A stretch of 64,000 bases of DNA from Bacillus changyiensis (GTDB lineage Bacteria; Bacillota; Bacilli; Bacillales; Bacillaceae), in the NCBI RefSeq assembly GCF_027706145.1, contig NZ_JAQFWW010000005.1, positions 124,001 to 188,000 on the forward strand. Direction: 5' to 3'. This document shows positions 38,025 through 47,516 of this stretch, piece after piece. Below the pieces are notes generated by a model. The model was not told where the DNA came from. It saw only the letters and a list, made by a program, of their open reading frames with translations, and ran no database searches. The position numbers and the translations under genes are program-made. Within the stretch, counting starts at the first letter, position 1, and every line of letters begins with the position of its first letter.

Positions 38025-39416
38025 TTACTTTGCCAATTCATACATTGCTTGAGCATACAATGATACAGAACGCAAAAGATCATCAATTTCCATATATTCG
38101 TCTTTTTGGTGAGCTACATCAGGACGACCAGGGAACAGTGGTCCAAAGGCAACGCCTGCTTTTAATGATCGAGCATATGTCGCTCCACCGATTGAGATTA
38201 ATTCTGCTTTTTCACCAGTTTGTTCATGATATACTTTCTGAAGCGTTTTAATCAGCTGATGGTCTTTAGATACATAATGAGGTTGGCTGTCTTGAAAACT
38301 GCTAAGCTCCATTCCTGTTAGTTTCTGCAGCGATTCTTGAATTGGACCGCTCTTCTTTGTGACCGGATAGCGAATATTAATGCCGATCTCGCCACCTTGT
38401 TCAGCTTGATAATTCATACGGCCAACATTCAAAGTTAGTTCTCCGCTCATCTCATCATCACAGGCAATTCCGATTTTTCTACCTCGGGTATCATCGTAAA
38501 AAGCATCAGACGCTGTTTTTACAAAATGAAAACCTGCTTTATCAAGTGTTTGAGTATGTAAAAATGCAGCCAAAATAAGTCCCGCATTAACACCGTTATT
38601 CGGCTCCATAGCATGAGCAGATTTTCCTAACACTTTTAAGATCACAGTATTGTCTTTTTTCGTCATTTGTCCTTCTCCATATTTCTCCTTGACAAATGTG
38701 ACAAAAGCCTGTTCAAAGTCATCTGTAACCGTTCCTGAAAGTGTAGCCTCAGCCGCATCAGGAACCATGTTCAGGCGCTTACCAGCCTGAAATGCTTCCA
38801 AAATAAGATTCGTATTTTTTTCATGTGGAGGACATTCAATTTGTAAAGTTGCATCAATTAGGCCTTTCTCTGCGTAAATAATCGGAAAATCAGCATCTGG
38901 AGCAAAACCAGCCGAAGGCATCTCCTCATGTTTAAAATAATGTTCGACACAGCGCCAATTACTTTCTTCATCAGTTCCAATGATCAATCTAATTCGTTTT
39001 GACAAAGGCAGGTTCAGTTCTTTTAAAATGTTAAGCGCATGAAATGCTGCCATTGTCGGTCCTTTATCATCAAGGGCACCTCTAGCATATATGCGGCCAT
39101 CCCTGATTTCTGCAGCAAACGGAGCGCTTGTCCACCCATCTCCAGGAGGAACGACATCAATATGACAGAGGACACCAATCAGCTCTTCTCCTGTTCCCCA
39201 TTCAATATGTCCTGCATAACCATCGAGATTTTTTACACTAAAACCGTGAACTGCTCCCTTGTCCAAAAGATTTGTCAAACATTTGTTAATCCCTTCACCG
39301 AAAGGCTTACCAGGTCCTGCAGTTTCTTCATCAAGAACACTGTTCATTTTTAAAAACTCTTGAATATCGCCAATAATTTCAACTTTTCTATTCGATACCT
39401 CATTTTCCCAATTCAT
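38025..39416 (-). CDS. pepV: Dipeptidase PepV (M20 family)
   Basis: 463 residues from ATG 39416 (MNWENEVSNRK…), preceded by GAAAGGAAGG; an upstream extension of 44 residues in frame is not protein-like. M20 metallopeptidase: GVLCHIDVVPPGDGW (metal His/Asp, about 83-97), YARGALDDKGPT, TDEESNWR and the late GGATYAR. It cleaves dipeptides and related peptides in the cytoplasm. B. subtilis YtjP is the equivalent. Confidence 0.94.
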   Translation of the reverse strand: MNWENEVSNRKVEIIGDIQEFLKMNSVLDEETAGPGKPFGEGINKCLTNLLDKGAVHGFSVKNLDGYAGHIEWGTGEELIGVLCHIDVVPPGDGWTSAPFAAEIRDGRIYARGALDDKGPTMAAFHALNILKELNLPLSKRIRLIIGTDEESNWRCVEHYFKHEEMPSAGFAPDADFPIIYAEKGLIDATLQIECPPHEKNTNLILEAFQAGKRLNMVPDAAEATLSGTVTDDFEQAFVTFVKEKYGEGQMTKKDNTVILKVLGKSAHAMEPNNGVNAGLILAAFLHTQTLDKAGFHFVKTASDAFYDDTRGRKIGIACDDEMSGELTLNVGRMNYQAEQGGEIGINIRYPVTKKSGPIQESLQKLTGMELSSFQDSQPHYVSKDHQLIKTLQKVYHEQTGEKAELISIGGATYARSLKAGVAFGPLFPGRPDVAHQKDEYMEIDDLLRSVSLYAQAMYELAK

Positions 39417-39455
39417 TTTTTCACCCTTCCTTTCATGTAAAAAGCAAAAAAACAC

Positions 39456-39514
39456 TTGCCAAATCCAATTATAACGAATATTATAGATCTTGTTTTGATA
39501 TAACGTTCGATATT
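39456..39514 (+). promoter_or_regulatory. pbuO promoter with paired PurR boxes
   Basis: -35 TTGCCA (39456-39461), 17-base spacer, -10 TATTAT (39479-39484). Two inverted PurBox-like sites lie at 39470-39482 (TATAACGAATATT) and, on the other strand, 39502-39514 (AATATCGAACGTT, 11 of 13 matches), 19 bases apart, the usual PurR arrangement. Confidence 0.6.
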
Positions 39515-39524
39515 GGAGGAAAAA

Positions 39525-40832
39525 ATGTTTAATATAAAAGAAAACCAAACCACAGTTAAAAAAGAAATTTTAGCGGGTATCACAACCTTCTTTACAATGG
39601 TTTATATCGTTGTTGTGAATCCCAGCATTCTTTCTGGGACTGGTGTACCTTTTGATCAAGTATTCACTGCAACGATTATTGCCGCTGTCGTAGGCACGCT
39701 TTGGATGGCGCTTTCAGCCAATTTTCCGATTGCAATTGCACCAGGGATGGGACTTAATGCATATTTTGCCGTTTCTGTTGTTGGTGCTTCACATGGTGAA
39801 ATTACGTATCACATAGCATTCAGTGCTGTATTTACAGCAGGTATTCTCTTTATTATCTTATCGTTAACACCTCTTAGAAAACAACTGATTGAGTCAATTC
39901 CTGCTAATTTAAAATACGGGATCACAGCCGGAATCGGATTGTTTATTGCATTTGTTGGCTTAAAAGGGGCGGGCATCATCACAGCAAATAAAGCCAATTT
40001 AATTGGTCTTGGTGACCTCCATTCACCTGCAGTCATTTTAACATTGGTTGGTCTAGCTTTTTCCGTCGTTCTGATGGTAATGAATGTGAATGGTGCTCTT
40101 TTTTATGGAATGATCTTGACTGGGCTGATTGCCTTTTTCACTGGTCAACTTCACTTTGACCAAGGGATTCTCTCAATGCCTCATTTACCTGAAAAACTCA
40201 TCGTCACAAATCCTTTTGCTGCTTTTGGCGATGTGATTCATTATGGACTTTACTCAGTTGTTTTTTCATTCTTACTCGTTACGATCTTTGATACAACAGG
40301 AACAATGATCGGAGTTGCTGAGCAAGCAGGGCTGATGAAAAACAATAAGCTCCCAAATGCAAAAAAAGCCCTACTGGCTGATTCTACAGCAACGACGATC
40401 GGTGCTATGTTTGGGACAAGTCCGACAACTGCCTATATCGAGTCATCAGCAGGGGTTGCTGCGGGCGGAAGAACGGGACTGACTTCATTAACAGTCGCTG
40501 TTCTCTTTGGAGCCGCATTATTTTTCAGCCCGCTTGTCAGCGCTGTTTCTGGAATTGCTGCAATTACTTCACCTGCTTTAATTATTGTAGGAAGCATGAT
40601 GATCGGTGCTGTTACAAATATCCGTTGGAAAGAGCTTGATGAAGCATTCCCAGCATTTCTTGTCATCCTGACAATGCCACTCACATCAAGCATTGCTACA
40701 GGCATTTCACTAGGGTTTATTTCATATCCTTTAGTAAAAGTGGCAAAAGGCAAATGGCGTGAGATTCATCCGCTTATTCTTGTGTTTGCCATCCTATTTT
40801 TCATTCACCTGTTCTTTTTGGAAGGTCATTAA
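39525..40832 (+). CDS. pbuO: Hypoxanthine/guanine (purine) permease PbuO
   Basis: 435 residues from ATG 39525, six bases past GGAGG. NCS2/AzgA-type purine permease with about twelve membrane segments; signatures EILAGITTFFTMVYIVVVNP at the start, APGMGLNAYFA, FDTTGTMIGVAEQAG and GTSPTTAYIESSAG. B. subtilis YtiP/PbuO imports purine bases with protons. The promoter carries PurR boxes, so uptake should rise on purine starvation. Confidence 0.93.
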   Translation: MFNIKENQTTVKKEILAGITTFFTMVYIVVVNPSILSGTGVPFDQVFTATIIAAVVGTLWMALSANFPIAIAPGMGLNAYFAVSVVGASHGEITYHIAFSAVFTAGILFIILSLTPLRKQLIESIPANLKYGITAGIGLFIAFVGLKGAGIITANKANLIGLGDLHSPAVILTLVGLAFSVVLMVMNVNGALFYGMILTGLIAFFTGQLHFDQGILSMPHLPEKLIVTNPFAAFGDVIHYGLYSVVFSFLLVTIFDTTGTMIGVAEQAGLMKNNKLPNAKKALLADSTATTIGAMFGTSPTTAYIESSAGVAAGGRTGLTSLTVAVLFGAALFFSPLVSAVSGIAAITSPALIIVGSMMIGAVTNIRWKELDEAFPAFLVILTMPLTSSIATGISLGFISYPLVKVAKGKWREIHPLILVFAILFFIHLFFLEGH

Positions 40833-40887
40833 AGTACAAAACCTTAGTCTTCTTTAAAGACTGCTGAATAAACCGATTGTTTCATAA

Positions 40888-40930
40888 AAAAAGGTGTATG
40901 CCTACTATTTGTAGTGCATCACCTTTTTTT
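40888..40930 (+). terminator. pbuO terminator
   Basis: AAAAAAGGTGTATGC and GCATCACCTTTTTTT enclose a 13-base loop, 55 bases after the stop. The rest of 40833-41127 holds only a second, imperfect hairpin (TGCACCT / AGATGCA, 41098-41126) that may terminate the facing CorC-like gene. Confidence 0.75.
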
Positions 40931-41127
40931 AAAAATCTATATCTAAAAGACACCTTTTTGAATTTTTCGGTGTCCTTCTTCTTTAAAACGTTATTCTTTC
41001 ACGTTTATGCTCTGTCTTATTTTTTATAAGGTTGTCAACCAAATTTGTGCTGTAACACTAGCGACCATTTCTCGTTTAGGTCGTTAAAAATAAAGAATGC
41101 ACCTCGCACTTAGCTAGATGCACCATT

Positions 41128-42444
41128 TTAGTCTTCATCTTTAGGCTTTTTTGTCATTTCAATTTTCACTTTACTAATTTTTCGTTCATCAACTTCTTCT
41201 ACTGTAAATACTGCACCTCCATATTCAATAACCGGGTTCTCGCCTTTCAATGGTATTCTGCCAAGCTGTCCAATCAAAAAGCCACTGAGCGTATCATATT
41301 CCTCGTATGGGAAATTAAAATTGACTTCTTCACGAAGATCTCTTAGATTGACAATACCATTAACAATATAAGTGTTTGGATCAATCTTTTCGATTTCTTT
41401 ATCTTCCTCATCATGTTCGTCAAAAATGTTACCTACAATTTCTTCAAGTAAATCTTCAGTGGTTACAATACCAGCGGTTCCGCCATACTCGTCAATTGCA
41501 ATAGCAATATGAACCTTGTTCTTTTGCAATTCTTTAAATAATAAATCGATTTTTTTAGATGTCGGAACAAAATAAGGTGTACGTGAAATTTTGCTTACCT
41601 CTAATTCTGATTCCCCACCATGTTCAATGAAGTCTAATAAGTCTTTAACGTGAAGAATTCCCACAATGTTATCAATACTTCCTTTAAATACGGGAAGCCT
41701 CGTATATTTTTCAATGTTGATTAATCTTATGACTTCATTTAAAGGCATATCGAGAGAAACACCAACAACATGGCTTCGGTGTGTCATGATATCGCTAACT
41801 GTTTTGTTGTCAAATTCAAAAATATTGTTTATCATCAACCGTTCAGTTTCTTGAATCGTTCCGTTCTCATTACCTACATCCACCATCATTCTGATTTCTT
41901 CTTCAGTCACTTCTTCTTTATTATCGTTTGGATCAACTCCTACAAGCCGAACAAGAGAATTCGTAGAAACTGTTAAAAGTTTTACGAAAGGAAAAGAAAT
42001 CTTTGACAATAACGTTAACGGCATAACTGTAAACATTGCAATTGGTTCAGCTTTTTGCAATGCAAGTCGTTTCGGAACAAGCTCACCTAATACAAGAGTA
42101 AAATAAGACAACAGAAGTGTTATAAGGATAACGGAAATAAGTTCTAACGTTTCAAGCCGTAATGGGACATTAGCGGAGTGTAATACATTTGCCATCCTGC
42201 CTGCAAAACTTTCTGCTGCAAACGCACTTGCCAAAAATCCAGCCAAGGTAATTCCAATTTGTATTGTGGCTAGGAAACGACTCGGTTCACTCAGAAGATT
42301 TTGCAATAATTTTGCTTTTTTATGTCCTTCTTCAGCCATCGCCTTCATTTTATTATCATTCAATGAAATAAGTGCGATTTCCGAAGCAGCAAAAAAGGCG
42401 TTAAGTAAAATGAGTACAAGTAAAATCATGATTTCAGTTAGCAA
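41128..42444 (-). CDS. CorC/HlyC family transporter (CNNM domain, CBS pair, CorC domain)
   Basis: 438 residues from a TTG at 42444, nine bases past GGTGGGAG; a frame-internal ATG touches that site. The N-terminal CNNM/DUF21 membrane domain has four segments with AFFAASEIALISLN, then a CBS pair (VSDIMTHRSHVVGVS, ILHVKDLLDF) and the C-terminal transporter-associated CorC_HlyC domain (GILVNLRDL-like region at ~350). Related to B. subtilis YugS/YhdP/YrkA, linked to magnesium or cobalt efflux and ion homeostasis. Which of these it equals cannot be told by eye. Neighbouring pbuO is convergent. Confidence 0.88.
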   Translation of the reverse strand: MLTEIMILLVLILLNAFFAASEIALISLNDNKMKAMAEEGHKKAKLLQNLLSEPSRFLATIQIGITLAGFLASAFAAESFAGRMANVLHSANVPLRLETLELISVILITLLLSYFTLVLGELVPKRLALQKAEPIAMFTVMPLTLLSKISFPFVKLLTVSTNSLVRLVGVDPNDNKEEVTEEEIRMMVDVGNENGTIQETERLMINNIFEFDNKTVSDIMTHRSHVVGVSLDMPLNEVIRLINIEKYTRLPVFKGSIDNIVGILHVKDLLDFIEHGGESELEVSKISRTPYFVPTSKKIDLLFKELQKNKVHIAIAIDEYGGTAGIVTTEDLLEEIVGNIFDEHDEEDKEIEKIDPNTYIVNGIVNLRDLREEVNFNFPYEEYDTLSGFLIGQLGRIPLKGENPVIEYGGAVFTVEEVDERKISKVKIEMTKKPKDED

Positions 42445-42825
42445 GTGTTTCATCTCCCACCAAAATAAATTCATCAATCAACTCATGAATCTTTACTATT
42501 TTTAGTCGTTCTAAACGAAGAAAGTAAACACTCTTTATGTTGCAACCCAAAAAGTATATGTTTCAATTCGCCATCACTTGCATGTGTAAACTACGAAACA
42601 TTATTCTGCATTAGCTTGTGCATAAATGGACCAAATTATATTGTGATTATTTAAACATGAACGATGGCTAGCCCGTAGTTTCGCAAAGTTCTAAATGACG
42701 GTCAAACAGCTTATTATTTTCCACCTATTCATGCATCAACAAGCTACAAATACGATTAATAGTGCAGATCTCCTATTTGTACAGTCATTAAAAATGATCA
42801 AGTCAGAAGAAAAAGGGGGCATCTT

Positions 42826-42912
42826 GTGAAGAGGGCAGGAATAAGAACAATAAATCATTGCGATTGTTTTACAAAAATGAAATGGCCTCAGCCTGATCAA
42901 ATACAGGACTAA
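42826..42912 (+). CDS. Possible 28-residue small ORF
   Basis: GTG at 42826 follows a strong AAAGGGGG site by eight bases and reads 28 residues (VKRAGIRTINHCDCF…PQPDQIQD). It lies in the 487-base gap 42478-42964 between the CorC-like gene and ythQ, where I see nothing else firm. Could be chance. Confidence 0.22.
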   Translation: MKRAGIRTINHCDCFTKMKWPQPDQIQD

Positions 42913-42964
42913 AGCCGTATAAATAGTTTTGATGCCCTCCATTGTCTACTTGAGAAGGTACCAT

Positions 42965-44119
42965 TCAAAAAGGTGAAATACCGACAAATGTACTAATAAT
43001 TGAAACAAGACAGCACCAAATCAACCCTGGATAATACAGCCAGTTTATACAATTCCGTCTAGCTTTATAAAATGCATCACTATTATGATCAGCACCTAAT
43101 AAATAAGAATGTTCCATCACCTTATCAAACTGAATGGATATTAAGTGATGGTAAACATAAGCAAAAAGTAATAAAGCCATCAGTTTTATCCAGATCGGCC
43201 CTAAGATGATAAGCGCGGTAAAGCCACCGATTATTCGAAAAAGCTGTCCTTTATAATCATCATGTCGAAGAAACACTTTGAAAAACACTTCTCGATATCC
43301 ATTTTCAATCGTTCGTATCTTAAAAAGTTTTTGTGATTTTTTAAACAGTAATCTTGGTTTTTTCGCCCTTGCTTTTCTTTCAACCTTCGGAACACTTCCA
43401 TTCTGGTTTAACAATAAAATAAGGTTGACAAATCTAAGTTTATGCCTCATCTCTTTCTCAACCTCTTGATAAAAAACAAATAGGTGTGAAAGTGAATCGA
43501 AGTAGATTTTCACCGCTATGGTAGCAAGCAACAATCCAACAATTAGGATGAAATAAACAGAAGTTGATAACACGACTGCGCAGGCTCCAAGAAAAATAAC
43601 TAAAATCTGTTCAATAAGAGATTTTTTTGTATTTCTCACTAAACATCTTCGCTTTACAGCGATAATAAACAAATTAACACTAAAATAGAAAAAGAAAATT
43701 GTCATACAATCAAACAAGTTAAAAGGAAAAAGCTTGACTAATATAGGTGTAAATAGCACCAACAACACCAGCCATTTACAAATCTGAATCAATAAACAAT
43801 AGATCGCTCCACACCTTTTCATCTCAACAATAAGTATCTTTTTTTGTAAAAGATAAAGCTGATCTGCTTCCATAAGAAGCGTCCTGATTGATCCAAACAG
43901 CGTAAAAATAGACGGTATCAATAAAATAAGCTTGCTAAACCAAACACCAGTCGATAAGACAGAACTATTCAGCAAGCTAATATACTGGTATCCTCCGATT
44001 GCAATCACAGGTAAAATGAGATATAAAGCAATCGTCCAATCAATCACCGAACCTAATACCCGAAGCTGATATCGATAGTCAGCCTTCAGCCTAGTTAAAA
44101 ACAATCTCTGCCCATTCAT
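42965..44119 (-). CDS. ythQ: ABC transporter permease YthQ (EcsB-like)
   Basis: 384 residues with some eight hydrophobic segments in two groups, without binding-protein or periplasmic domains; fits the EcsB family of permeases. The partner ATPase YthP lies upstream with an ATGA overlap. Substrate unknown; EcsAB-type exporters affect secretion and proteolysis. In B. subtilis ythPQ has been tied to respiration/cytochrome functions, which cannot be judged here. Confidence 0.88.
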   Translation of the reverse strand: MNGQRLFLTRLKADYRYQLRVLGSVIDWTIALYLILPVIAIGGYQYISLLNSSVLSTGVWFSKLILLIPSIFTLFGSIRTLLMEADQLYLLQKKILIVEMKRCGAIYCLLIQICKWLVLLVLFTPILVKLFPFNLFDCMTIFFFYFSVNLFIIAVKRRCLVRNTKKSLIEQILVIFLGACAVVLSTSVYFILIVGLLLATIAVKIYFDSLSHLFVFYQEVEKEMRHKLRFVNLILLLNQNGSVPKVERKARAKKPRLLFKKSQKLFKIRTIENGYREVFFKVFLRHDDYKGQLFRIIGGFTALIILGPIWIKLMALLLFAYVYHHLISIQFDKVMEHSYLLGADHNSDAFYKARRNCINWLYYPGLIWCCLVSIISTFVGISPF

Positions 44120-44823
44120 AGGGATCTACCCTTTATAGCAAAATAAAAACAATCAAGCAACGAACCTTGTGAAATGCCTGTTTTCTCGCGGAGTTCTCCA
44201 AGTGTGCCTTCCATAAGTAAACAGCCATTTGAAAGAAGTAAAAAGCGATCACAGATTTTTTCTGCAGTGTCAAGCACATGTGTACATAGCAAAATCCCCT
44301 TCCCACTCCTTTGCTCTTCTTTCAGCATGTCCAAAAACAAGCGATTTGCAATCGGATCAAGTCCAATAAATGGCTCATCAATAATATACATATCCGGTTT
44401 CATTAAAAAGGCATGAATTAACATCAGTTTCTGCTGCATTCCCTTTGAAAAGGTTCCAGGATATTCGTGAATCACCTGTTCGAGTGAAAATTGTTCAATG
44501 AGCTGATTTGCTCTACTATAAAAAGCAGACTCCTCTTCTTGTAAAAATGTGCCTAAAGCTATGATGTGCTCCCAGAGTGTCAATTCATCGTAAAAACTCG
44601 GTTGTTCCGGTATGTATGCATATTTTGATGTTCCATTCCAGTAAATATTTCCTTTTACATGTTTTGTTAAACCGAGAATCGTCTTAATTGTTGTGCTTTT
44701 TCCAGCCCCATTTGGACCGATTAATCCGACTAACTCACCTTCCCCAACAGAAAATTGAATATTTTCAATTGTTGGTTGTTCTTCATCATAACCTGCTTTT
44801 TCAATATGCACACAAAGTTTCAT
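44116..44823 (-). CDS. ythP: ABC transporter ATP-binding protein YthP
   Basis: 235 residues. Walker A GLIGPNGAGKST (about 33-44), Q-loop in YIPEQPSFYDELT, signature FSKGMQQKL, Walker B MYIIDEPFIGLDP, and the H-loop in LLCTHVLD. Energises the YthQ permease. ATG 44823 preferred over the adjacent TTG, after GGGGTGAT. The 250 bases up to ytzE hold divergent promoters but no clear operator. Confidence 0.92.
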   Translation of the reverse strand: MKLCVHIEKAGYDEEQPTIENIQFSVGEGELVGLIGPNGAGKSTTIKTILGLTKHVKGNIYWNGTSKYAYIPEQPSFYDELTLWEHIIALGTFLQEEESAFYSRANQLIEQFSLEQVIHEYPGTFSKGMQQKLMLIHAFLMKPDMYIIDEPFIGLDPIANRLFLDMLKEEQRSGKGILLCTHVLDTAEKICDRFLLLSNGCLLMEGTLGELREKTGISQGSLLDCFYFAIKGRSL

Positions 44824-45073
44824 CAAATATCACCCCAGTTATTATGTACGTATCTATGCGAAAGAAGTTCGGTTTCATTCGTCAGCTCTTTTTGATTTTC
44901 ATTATTTCATACATTTGGTTACGTCTTTTTTCTGGATATTTATCTAGTAGATCGTGTATAATATTTATTGATCGTTTTATAGAAATACTTGTTTGTCGTC
45001 CATGCTGTATTTTGAAGTCGTAAGTAAGTTGTGGTAGTCAAGTCCATTCGATCATATGATAGGGAGTGGTTGT

Positions 45074-45295
45074 TTGAAACCTTCAACAAACCGTATGCTT
45101 ACCAGAATCAAATCAGTCTACATGTTCATTCAAGAAAAGGGACTCGTTACAACCCAAGAACTGGTTGATGAATTTGGCATTACACCAAGAACCATCCAGC
45201 GTGATCTGAATGTGTTAGCCTACAATGATTTAGTTCACAGCCCTTGCAGAGGCAAATGGGAAACAACAAGAAAGAAAGTAAAGATCTCTTCATAA
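45074..45295 (+). CDS. ytzE: YtzE, small DeoR-type HTH protein
   Basis: 73 residues from a TTG at 45074 (…KPSTNRMLTRI), after AGGGAGTGG; the residue sequence matches B. subtilis YtzE closely. The winged helix-turn-helix VTTQELVDEFGITPRTIQRDL is that of DeoR regulators, without an effector domain. Probably a transcription factor; its targets, perhaps divergent ythPQ, are unknown. Confidence 0.92.
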   Translation: MKPSTNRMLTRIKSVYMFIQEKGLVTTQELVDEFGITPRTIQRDLNVLAYNDLVHSPCRGKWETTRKKVKISS

Positions 45296-45381
45296 AAATA
45301 TTCAGAAAAATAGAACATTAAATGAACATATGATATAAAGAAATTCGAAAACTGACTTTCACAAACGATTCTGATTCTTTC

Positions 45382-45412
45382 AGACACTCATTCCTCTGAG
45401 TGTCTTTTATTT
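45382..45412 (+). terminator. ytzE terminator
   Basis: AGACACTCA / TGAGTGTCT stem followed by TTTATTTTTTG. The rest of 45296-45599 shows nothing I can name. Confidence 0.75.
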
Positions 45413-45599
45413 TTTGTTCTGATGTGATGATGATACATTTCGACCTTAACAAGTTGCCAAGTCCTGAACTGTATGATAATCGAATGAAATATCGCAATTG
45501 TGGAAGACGATTTACCATTTTGTTTGTTTTTTGGAATGATCTCTCAAAATGATTAAACTTCAGATTTTCATATCATACACGAATGCATAATAAATAAAA

Positions 45600-45672
45600 A
45601 GTCCCCTAGAAGTGAAAGCCAACACCCATGATTACTCATGAACGATTGAACGATCTACTTAAAGAGGACTAA
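45600..45672 (-). terminator. murJ (ytgP) terminator with large loop
   Basis: On the minus strand AGTCCTCT near the stop pairs with AGGGGACT, followed by TTTTTATTTAT. The loop of over 50 bases contains smaller stems (CGTTCAATCGTTCATGAG…). Confidence 0.5.
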
Positions 45673-45676
45673 ATCA

Positions 45677-47305
45677 CTAATTAGCCTTTCTCTTGAAAAA
45701 GCGGTTTAACCGCTGACCAAATATTTTTCCTAATAATTTTAAACGGTAGGCGAGATATAGATAAACACTACCGCCGATCACAGATGTCACCAATATGATG
45801 ATAGCAGAACGAATTCGTCCGCCCTCATATGAAATAAAGAAACTAAGAAGCCATTGAACACTCATGACGACGGCACCCATGATGAAAGTCAGGATAACCA
45901 TCAACAAAAATCTTTTAAATAGCATTCGATAAGAATAGCCGGCGTGTCGCTTGATCATAATGAATCCATATAATAAAGACACTGAATAGCCAATAGCAGT
46001 CGCCAGAATTGAGCCGCTTCCCTGAAATAGCTTGATCAAGGGAATATTTAAAGAAAGTTTGAGGATGATCCCAAGCATCAGACTGACAACTGCAAACTTC
46101 TGCTTATTAATGCCTTGCAAGATCGCCGCATTCACTGTAAAAAGAGAAAACAACAGCGCGACCGGCGCATACCAGAATAAGATGTCTTCTCCCAATTGTG
46201 GGTGCAGACTCTCCGATCCATAAAAGAATGTGTATGCTGGTCCTGAAAGAAACGACATTCCGAAAGAAGCTGGAAGGACAATAAAGAGAATGATCAACAT
46301 CGCTTGGTCAATCTGTCTCTTTAAACCATCAAAATTTTTACTCGTGAAATTCTCAGTAATGGCCGGAATCAAAGTTAACCCGAAAGCTGTCGCAAGAGAG
46401 ACCGGAATCATTACAAGCTTTGGTACATAAAGCGTGACAATCGCCAATAAATCTTGGCTGATATTTCCATAACCCGCTCCAATCATTGCTTTATTAAATG
46501 TGTTTGTATCAATGTACTGATAGAGCGGTATGGCTAGTCCAACGAACACATAAGGGGCAGCATAGCTAAACAGTTCTTTAAACATTTCCTTATATGTAAT
46601 GTTTGCCGATGGAACTAGGTTGGGCTGCATCGAAAGTAATTGATCTTTTCTTTTTTGCCAATAGAAATAAAGGATAAACAAACCGGCAAAAGCGCCGATT
46701 AAAGCAGCAAAAGTTGCATAACCAATCGCTATTACAAGACCGCCATTAAAAACTTTGAGGGTTAAATATGTCGCAGTTAGGAGAAAGATGATTCTCGCAA
46801 TTTGTTCAATAACTTGTGAAACAGCTGTCGGCTCCATCATTTGATGGCCTTGGAAAAACCCTCTCACTAGACTTAAAATCGGTACAACCAATAAAGCAAG
46901 ACTTACCATACGAATGACGTAGACAACATGCTCGATTGTCACCCCATTGTTTTCTGTTGCACCGAGGGCTGCTTCCGCAAAGAACGGTGCAGACATATAA
47001 AGAAGTGAAAAAGCAATGATTCCTGTGACAAGCATGACCGACATTCCCGCACGCAGCATCTTTCTTGTTGTTTCATAATCCCCTATCGAATTATATTTTG
47101 AAACAAATTTTGACACGGCTGCTGGAAAACCCATCGTTGCAATGCTTAAAAAAATTGTATATTGGTTATAACCGTACTGGAACAGGGCACCGCCTGTCGC
47201 ACCAACCATAGCTCCGAATGGAATTAAGTAAATCATTCCGAGGACCCTTGAAATGTAGGTACCAAGCGTTAATATAAATGTGCCTCTTAACAGTTTGCTT
47301 GACAT
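45677..47305 (-). CDS. murJ: Lipid II flippase MurJ (YtgP)
   Basis: 542 residues from ATG 47305 (MSSKLLRGTFIL…), the start of the B. subtilis protein; the frame opens five codons earlier. MOP/MviN family with about fourteen membrane helices (GTYISRVLGMIYLIPF, VRGFFQGHQMM, NAAILQGINKQKF). YtgP is the main MurJ of B. subtilis, moving lipid II across the membrane. It reads away from ytfP. It is also of interest because the lanthipeptide encoded at the right should bind lipid II. Confidence 0.94.
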   Translation of the reverse strand: MSSKLLRGTFILTLGTYISRVLGMIYLIPFGAMVGATGGALFQYGYNQYTIFLSIATMGFPAAVSKFVSKYNSIGDYETTRKMLRAGMSVMLVTGIIAFSLLYMSAPFFAEAALGATENNGVTIEHVVYVIRMVSLALLVVPILSLVRGFFQGHQMMEPTAVSQVIEQIARIIFLLTATYLTLKVFNGGLVIAIGYATFAALIGAFAGLFILYFYWQKRKDQLLSMQPNLVPSANITYKEMFKELFSYAAPYVFVGLAIPLYQYIDTNTFNKAMIGAGYGNISQDLLAIVTLYVPKLVMIPVSLATAFGLTLIPAITENFTSKNFDGLKRQIDQAMLIILFIVLPASFGMSFLSGPAYTFFYGSESLHPQLGEDILFWYAPVALLFSLFTVNAAILQGINKQKFAVVSLMLGIILKLSLNIPLIKLFQGSGSILATAIGYSVSLLYGFIMIKRHAGYSYRMLFKRFLLMVILTFIMGAVVMSVQWLLSFFISYEGGRIRSAIIILVTSVIGGSVYLYLAYRLKLLGKIFGQRLNRFFKRKAN

Positions 47306-47516
47306 GTTCCTAATCACCATTTTTCTTCTGTAGATTCAACTTTTCTATTTTAACATACAGATGTCTTACCTAGGTAATAATAACATGGCTAAATTTTAAC
47401 AGAATTTTCTTCAGAAGGTGTCATTCTTTCGTTATAATATAAAAATAAACACAGAAATTTGTGTAGTTGCCTGTCATTTTTTGCAGGCCTGAAACCCAGG
47501 AAAGTTGAGGATATAT

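Noticed and set aside
42736..42942. 68-codon minus-strand frame downstream of ythQ
   Set aside because: No ribosome binding site and no protein-like composition.
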